From positions 62,001 to 126,000 of the forward strand of contig JBEKEM010000008.1 in the NCBI GenBank assembly GCA_050013835.1: DNA of 64,000 nucleotides, read 5' to 3'. Position numbers and translations under genes: made by a program. The notes beneath the pieces are model-generated. The model made no database searches, was not told the origin of the DNA, and was given only the letters and a program-made list of their open reading frames with translations. Positions 60,759-64,000 of this stretch are shown one piece after another. The stretch comes from Bog-793 sp050013835. Lineage in GTDB: Bacteria; Actinomycetota; Acidimicrobiia; Acidimicrobiales; Bog-793. The first letter of the stretch is position 1. Every line of letters starts with the position of its first letter.

Positions 60759-61531
60759 GCATCACCGGCGTGATCTCCCATGCCGAGGAGGTGATGGGGA
60801 CGGTGGTGTCGTTCCATGTCGAACCGGGCGAGTGCCCTGTCGAGGACGCCTATTCAGCCGTCGCCGCGGCATGTGTGAGGCTCCACGAGCTGAACGACAT
60901 CTTCAGCACCTGGAAACCGGCCAGCCCGATGAGCTCCTTCCGGGCCGGGCGCGTCCTCCTCGAGGATTCACCGCCCGAGATGGCTCTTGTCTCACAACTG
61001 TGCGAGGAGGCCAAGGCGCTCTCGCAGGGTTGGTTCGATCCTTGGGCGATGCCCGGCGGTTTCGATCCGACGGGCTTGGTCAAGGGCTGGGCCACCGAGC
61101 AGGCACTCACCCCTTTGCGACTTGCGGGTGTCGAGGCCGCGATCGTCAACGGCGGGGGCGACATCGCCGTCTTCGGACTGCCCAAAGACGCGCGAGTTTG
61201 GCGGATTGGCATCCGTCATCCGTGGCGCCCGGAGGCGCTCGCCTGCGTCTTGGAGACCGACCGCGCCGTTGCCACGTCCGGCTGCTACGAGCGTGGCCCT
61301 CACCTCGTCGACCCGAAGAACGGGAGGATGCTGTTCCGTACCGCCTCAGCGACCGTCGTCGGCTCGAGCCTGCCCTTGTGCGACGCCCTGGCCACCGCTC
61401 TCGTGGTCGCGGACGACGATGGGCCCGAGCTCGCTGGTTCCCTACCGGGTTACGAGGCCTACGTCATAAGGGCCGATGGCACCGAGAGTGCCACGGAGGG
61501 CATCGTGTTCGCGACCGAGACTTTGTCGTGA
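60755..61531 (+). CDS. apbE: FAD:protein FMN transferase ApbE
   Basis: 258 residues. Seen: EEVMGTVVSFHVE at the start; WFDPWAMPGGFDPTGLVKGW; AAIVNGGGDIAVFG (the GGD motif); and RTASATVVGSSLPLCDALATALVV. Family role: Mg2+-dependent transfer of FMN from FAD to Thr of the (S/T)GAT motif, here on the preceding gene's product. No signal peptide, so it probably acts in the cytoplasm before export or the protein is membrane-attached. Last gene of the redox operon. Confidence 0.9.
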   Translation: MSITGVISHAEEVMGTVVSFHVEPGECPVEDAYSAVAAACVRLHELNDIFSTWKPASPMSSFRAGRVLLEDSPPEMALVSQLCEEAKALSQGWFDPWAMPGGFDPTGLVKGWATEQALTPLRLAGVEAAIVNGGGDIAVFGLPKDARVWRIGIRHPWRPEALACVLETDRAVATSGCYERGPHLVDPKNGRMLFRTASATVVGSSLPLCDALATALVVADDDGPELAGSLPGYEAYVIRADGTESATEGIVFATETLS

Positions 61532-61731
61532 GCTCGCGTCGGGTGTCCGTGGTGAGTCTCTTCCTGTTGCCCGGCGGTGCCCCACCTGGATGGGTGCAGC
61601 TGCGCCGGTCGAGACGAAGTCGTAGGCCCATATGACGGATCTCTACCGAGTCTTGTGAGAGAGCTTGTCCGGCGGATCCCCGACGTCCGCCCGCGGTGAG
61701 CATGGCAAGGAGAGCGATGAAGGCAAACCGA

Positions 61732-62260
61732 TGACCTGACCCCCCAGAAACCGGTCCACCCTGAAGTTATGGTTACGGACCGCATTAGAGGAGTCAGATC
61801 GTGCCCCCGAAGCAGTACCGCCCCGAGGAGATCATCGCCAAGTTGCGCGAGGCCGACGTTCTGCTCGGCTAGGGCAAGAAGGTATCCGAGATGACAAGGT
61901 CGATTGGCGTAAGCGAGGTCAGCTGCTAGCACTGGCGCAAGGAGTACGGGGGCCTGAACGTCTCGCAAGCCAAGCGCCTGAAGGAGCTTGAGCGAGAAAA
62001 CACGAGGCTGCGCTGAGCGGTCTCTGATCTCACCCTGGACAAGCTCATCCTCAAGGAGGCCGCCCGGGGAGACTCCTGAGCCCCTCACGTAGACGCCGCT
62101 ATGTAGAGGCAGTCTGTGAGGGTCTAGGGGTCTCCGAACGCCGGGCCTGCCGTGCTCTTGGTCAGCACCGCTCCAGCCAGCGCCACCAGCCACGCCTTAG
62201 AAACGATGAGGATGCACTTACCGAGGCGAACGTCGGCTTGGCTGCAGTGGGTCTGGGCGG
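61732..62260 (+). mobile_element. IS3-family (IS407-like) remnant with nonsense codons
   Basis: A left end TGACCTGACCCCC begins at 61732. OrfA from GTG 61801 reads PPKQYRPEEIIAKLREADVL, then in-frame stops at about 61870, 61927 and 62017 (TAG, TAG, TGA). The remaining sequence is VSEMTRSIGVSEVSC, HWRKEYGGLNVSQAKRLKEL and AVSDLTLDKLILKEAARGDS. A start of OrfB follows (VSERRACRALGQHRSSQRHQ, to about 62240). DDE core absent. A further OrfB-like scrap (VIWAYDFVSTG) is on the minus strand near 61610. Confidence 0.8.
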
Positions 62261-62526
62261 TAACAGGTCTCAGAATGTTGGTGTCGGAGAGCCGATTCGC
62301 GGATCTGCGACTGGCGATTGCGACCGTGGTAGAGGGGTGTCTAGGGCCAACGGCATATCCCCGATCCGCTCCCGAGGACGGCGGCCAACTAAGAGACGAT
62401 CGGCCGTGCCTGCTTGCCCTGCGAAAAAGCATTTGAGCGCCGTTCTCCGTACACGTCACGACAACCAACCGGTTGACCGGGTGGTTGGTGTTCGGCGCGA
62501 CGAATCAAATCCGTTGACGGAATAAG

Positions 62527-62567
62527 GCGCCAGCCGAGTATCAGGAGACTTGATACTCGGCTGGCGC
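62527..62567 (-). terminator. Perfect 17-bp hairpin after repeat protein copy 3
   Basis: GCGCCAGCCGAGTATCA, loop GGAGACT, TGATACTCGGCTGGCGC. On the minus strand it is followed by CTTATTCC, a weak T-run. Homologous to the hairpin at 48453. Confidence 0.55.
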
Positions 62568-62586
62568 AGGCGCTTGCGAGACTAGG

Positions 62587-63609
62587 TCAACCGGCGACAA
62601 GCACGACGACGGCGTTGCCGCTGTCGTATTCCTCCGTCCACGTCGCCCCGGTCAGGCTGCCTTCTTTGGCCCACGCGGTGCCACTCGTGTCCACGACCGC
62701 GATGAGGGGACCATTCGTGGGGTCACTCGCCACGGCCAGGGCATAGGGCCCGACCCGGGTGCCGTTGTATTCGTCGTACCAGGTCGGTGCGGTCAGGCTG
62801 CCTTCCTTGGCGTACGCGTCGCCACCGGACGTCAGCACAGCGATGAGGGGACCATTCGTGGGGTCGCTCGCCACGGCCACTTCCACCGAGGCGGTGTTGT
62901 ACTCGTCGTACCACGGCGCCGTCAGGCTGCCCTCTTTGGCGTACACGTAGCTGTTAGTGCTGTCGATCACCGCGATGAGCGGACCATTCGTGGGGTCACT
63001 CGCGACGGCAACGGTACCCTGCGCCACCTTGGCGCCGGTGAATTCCTCGACCCACGGCGCGGTCAGGCTGCCTTCCTTGGCGTACACGAGGCCACCGGAC
63101 GTCAGGACGGCGATGAGAGGACCGTTCGTGGGGTCACTCGCCACGTCGACCTGATCGACACCCGCGAATTCCTCCACCCACGGCGCGGTCAGGCTGCCTT
63201 CCTTGGCGTACAGGACGCCACCGGTCGTCACGACCGCGATGAGGAGACCATTCGTGGCGTCACTCGCCACGGCCACTACCCCGGCGGTGCCGGTCCATTC
63301 CTCCACCCACGGCGCGGTCAGGCTGCCTTCCTTGGCCCACGCGTTGCCGCTCGTGTCCACCACCGCGACGACGGGACCATTCGTGGGGTCACTCGCCACG
63401 GCTACCCAATGGCTCGCGCCGTACAGCGGGTCCACCCATGGCGCGGTCACGCTGCCCACCTTGGCGGCGAAGTTGCCAGAGTTTTGAACGGCGATGAGAG
63501 GCGGCGTCGGGGTTGGGCTACTGGTCGTCGCCTGGGCGCTCGCTAGGGGAAGCCACGCGCAACCGAGCAAGACGAGAGTGAAGACGTAAAGGGAACGCCG
63601 CATGGTCAT
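62587..63609 (-). CDS. Secreted KEGSLT-repeat protein, copy 3 (seven repeats)
   Basis: Exported protein of 340 residues: signal peptide MTMRRSLYVFTLVLLGCAWL ending ASAQA (one Cys where copy 2 has Ser), then seven units (six clear KEGSLT units and a first unit KVGSVTAPWV). Typical unit: VAVASDPTNGPLIAVLTSGG and YAKEGSLTAPWYDEYNTASV. ATG 63609 is preceded by AAGGAG at 6-7 bases. The DNA of the units is highly alike, e.g. ACCATTCGTGGGGTCACTCG recurs on the plus strand. Same upstream istB piece and downstream hairpin as copy 2. Confidence 0.85.
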   Translation of the reverse strand: MTMRRSLYVFTLVLLGCAWLPLASAQATTSSPTPTPPLIAVQNSGNFAAKVGSVTAPWVDPLYGASHWVAVASDPTNGPVVAVVDTSGNAWAKEGSLTAPWVEEWTGTAGVVAVASDATNGLLIAVVTTGGVLYAKEGSLTAPWVEEFAGVDQVDVASDPTNGPLIAVLTSGGLVYAKEGSLTAPWVEEFTGAKVAQGTVAVASDPTNGPLIAVIDSTNSYVYAKEGSLTAPWYDEYNTASVEVAVASDPTNGPLIAVLTSGGDAYAKEGSLTAPTWYDEYNGTRVGPYALAVASDPTNGPLIAVVDTSGTAWAKEGSLTGATWTEEYDSGNAVVVLVAG

Positions 63610-63714
63610 TTCAGTCTCCTTCTCAGGGTGGTTGACCGGGATGTTAGCGAACGGCACGCGGAGACGCGCTAGCGACGGATCCTTTGTCGTTCCGCGTCGG
63701 CCCAGGATGGGTCG

Positions 63715-63860
63715 ATTCCGCTGTGGCAGGTTCACGTGAAAGCGACCGCGCAATCTCGGTCACCGAGGCGGTCCGGAGCCGGTAGCTCTCGCCCTTGGTC
63801 GCGATGATCCGGTCAAGTGGGTGAGCCGATCGAGGGTGGCCACTCGTTAATCTTCGCTCG
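63715..63860 (-). pseudogene. istB C-terminal fragment, copy C
   Basis: The minus strand keeps LDRIIATKGESYRLRTASVT, matching the end of copies A and B (IIETKGESYRL). The part before it is deleted and out of frame. Confidence 0.6.
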
Positions 63861-63871
63861 CGGGGGCCTGC

Positions 63872-64000
63872 GTGACCTCCACATTCCACGCAGGGAGCTC
63901 AAGCGAGGCGTCTTACCGTCCGCAGGGGCCGCGATTTCGCGCGACCGAGCCATTTCTTGAGGGTGCCACAACAGTCGCGAATAGCCTCTGACCAGGGAGT
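63872..64000. repeat. Repeat block R5, cut by the window edge
   Basis: ACCTCCACATTCCACGCAGG, GAGCTCAAGCGAGGC, GAGCCATTTCTTGAGGGTG, TCGCGAATAGCCTCTGACC, GGGAGT: the left 130 bases of the same block as R3. The tRNA-like core would follow outside the window. Confidence 0.65.

Noticed and set aside
62690..63480. CRISPR-like regularly spaced DNA repeats
   Set aside because: They are in-frame codons of the KEGSLT units, spaced about 130 bases apart.

Overview
The window looks like chromosome of a high-GC Gram-positive actinobacterium. Genes are GC-rich with deep antisense shadow frames, and membrane and secreted proteins and an ECF sigma/anti-sigma pair are typical. Many genes start 6-9 bases after a TAnnnT -10 element with no Shine-Dalgarno sequence, as in leaderless actinobacterial transcripts. 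A deep actinobacterial lineage such as Acidimicrobiia is plausible but not proven; there is no rRNA and no complete tRNA to settle it.

Left third (1-24.4 kb), mostly conventional. A leftward hdrB-hdrA pair of heterodisulfide-reductase-like proteins runs off the left edge. Then come a secreted repeat protein, an ECF sigma/anti-sigma pair, a lipoprotein, an MgtA-type P-type ATPase, a peptidase E-like protein, a zinc-ribbon protein, a VOC protein, a secreted beta-propeller, a Gfo/Idh oxidoreductase, a large membrane protein coupled to a serine hydrolase, a GH36 alpha-galactosidase, a secreted cysteine-peptidase-like protein and two coupled membrane proteins.

Sugar island (25-40.7 kb). It holds a UgpC/MsmX-type ABC ATPase, two sets of sugar permeases but only one solute-binding protein, a GH31 glycosidase, a zinc polyol dehydrogenase and a natural PfkB kinase-GatZ/KbaZ fusion. 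Dehydrogenase, kinase and GatZ together fit galactitol -> tagatose -> tagatose-6-phosphate -> fructose-6-phosphate. The island is broken by an IS110 remnant, an IS21 istA pseudogene, a decayed permease and two truncated LacI regulators, while LacI/cre-like operator sequences survive.

Mosaic region (41-64 kb). This is the most unusual part. Four complete and one edge-truncated copies of a repeat block each contain a tRNA 3'-end-like sequence, a short inverted repeat and a 10-bp tandem repeat. The first four bound segments of about 2.9, 2.9 and 2.5 kb carrying unrelated genes and gene fragments: a pterin dehydratase-VOC fusion, a UbiA-like protein, an HsdR tail, an aldo/keto reductase, YidD and an unknown membrane operon. 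Three paralogous secreted proteins made of 6-7 near-identical repeats (the KEGSLTAPW family) lie here. Two of them sit in a duplicated unit: hairpin, repeat gene, istB remnant, spacer, repeat block. A nearby tyrosine recombinase has lost its catalytic tyrosine. The region reads as an old integrative island grown by repeated insertion and segmental duplication, with IS30, ISL3, IS3 and IS21 debris.

Within the mosaic are intact functional modules: a PIN-domain protein, a DinB-like protein, an arsR-acr3-DUF2180 operon, and a two-component system divergent from a ferric-reductase-like flavocytochrome, an FMN-binding protein and ApbE, which form a coherent flavin-based electron-transfer module.
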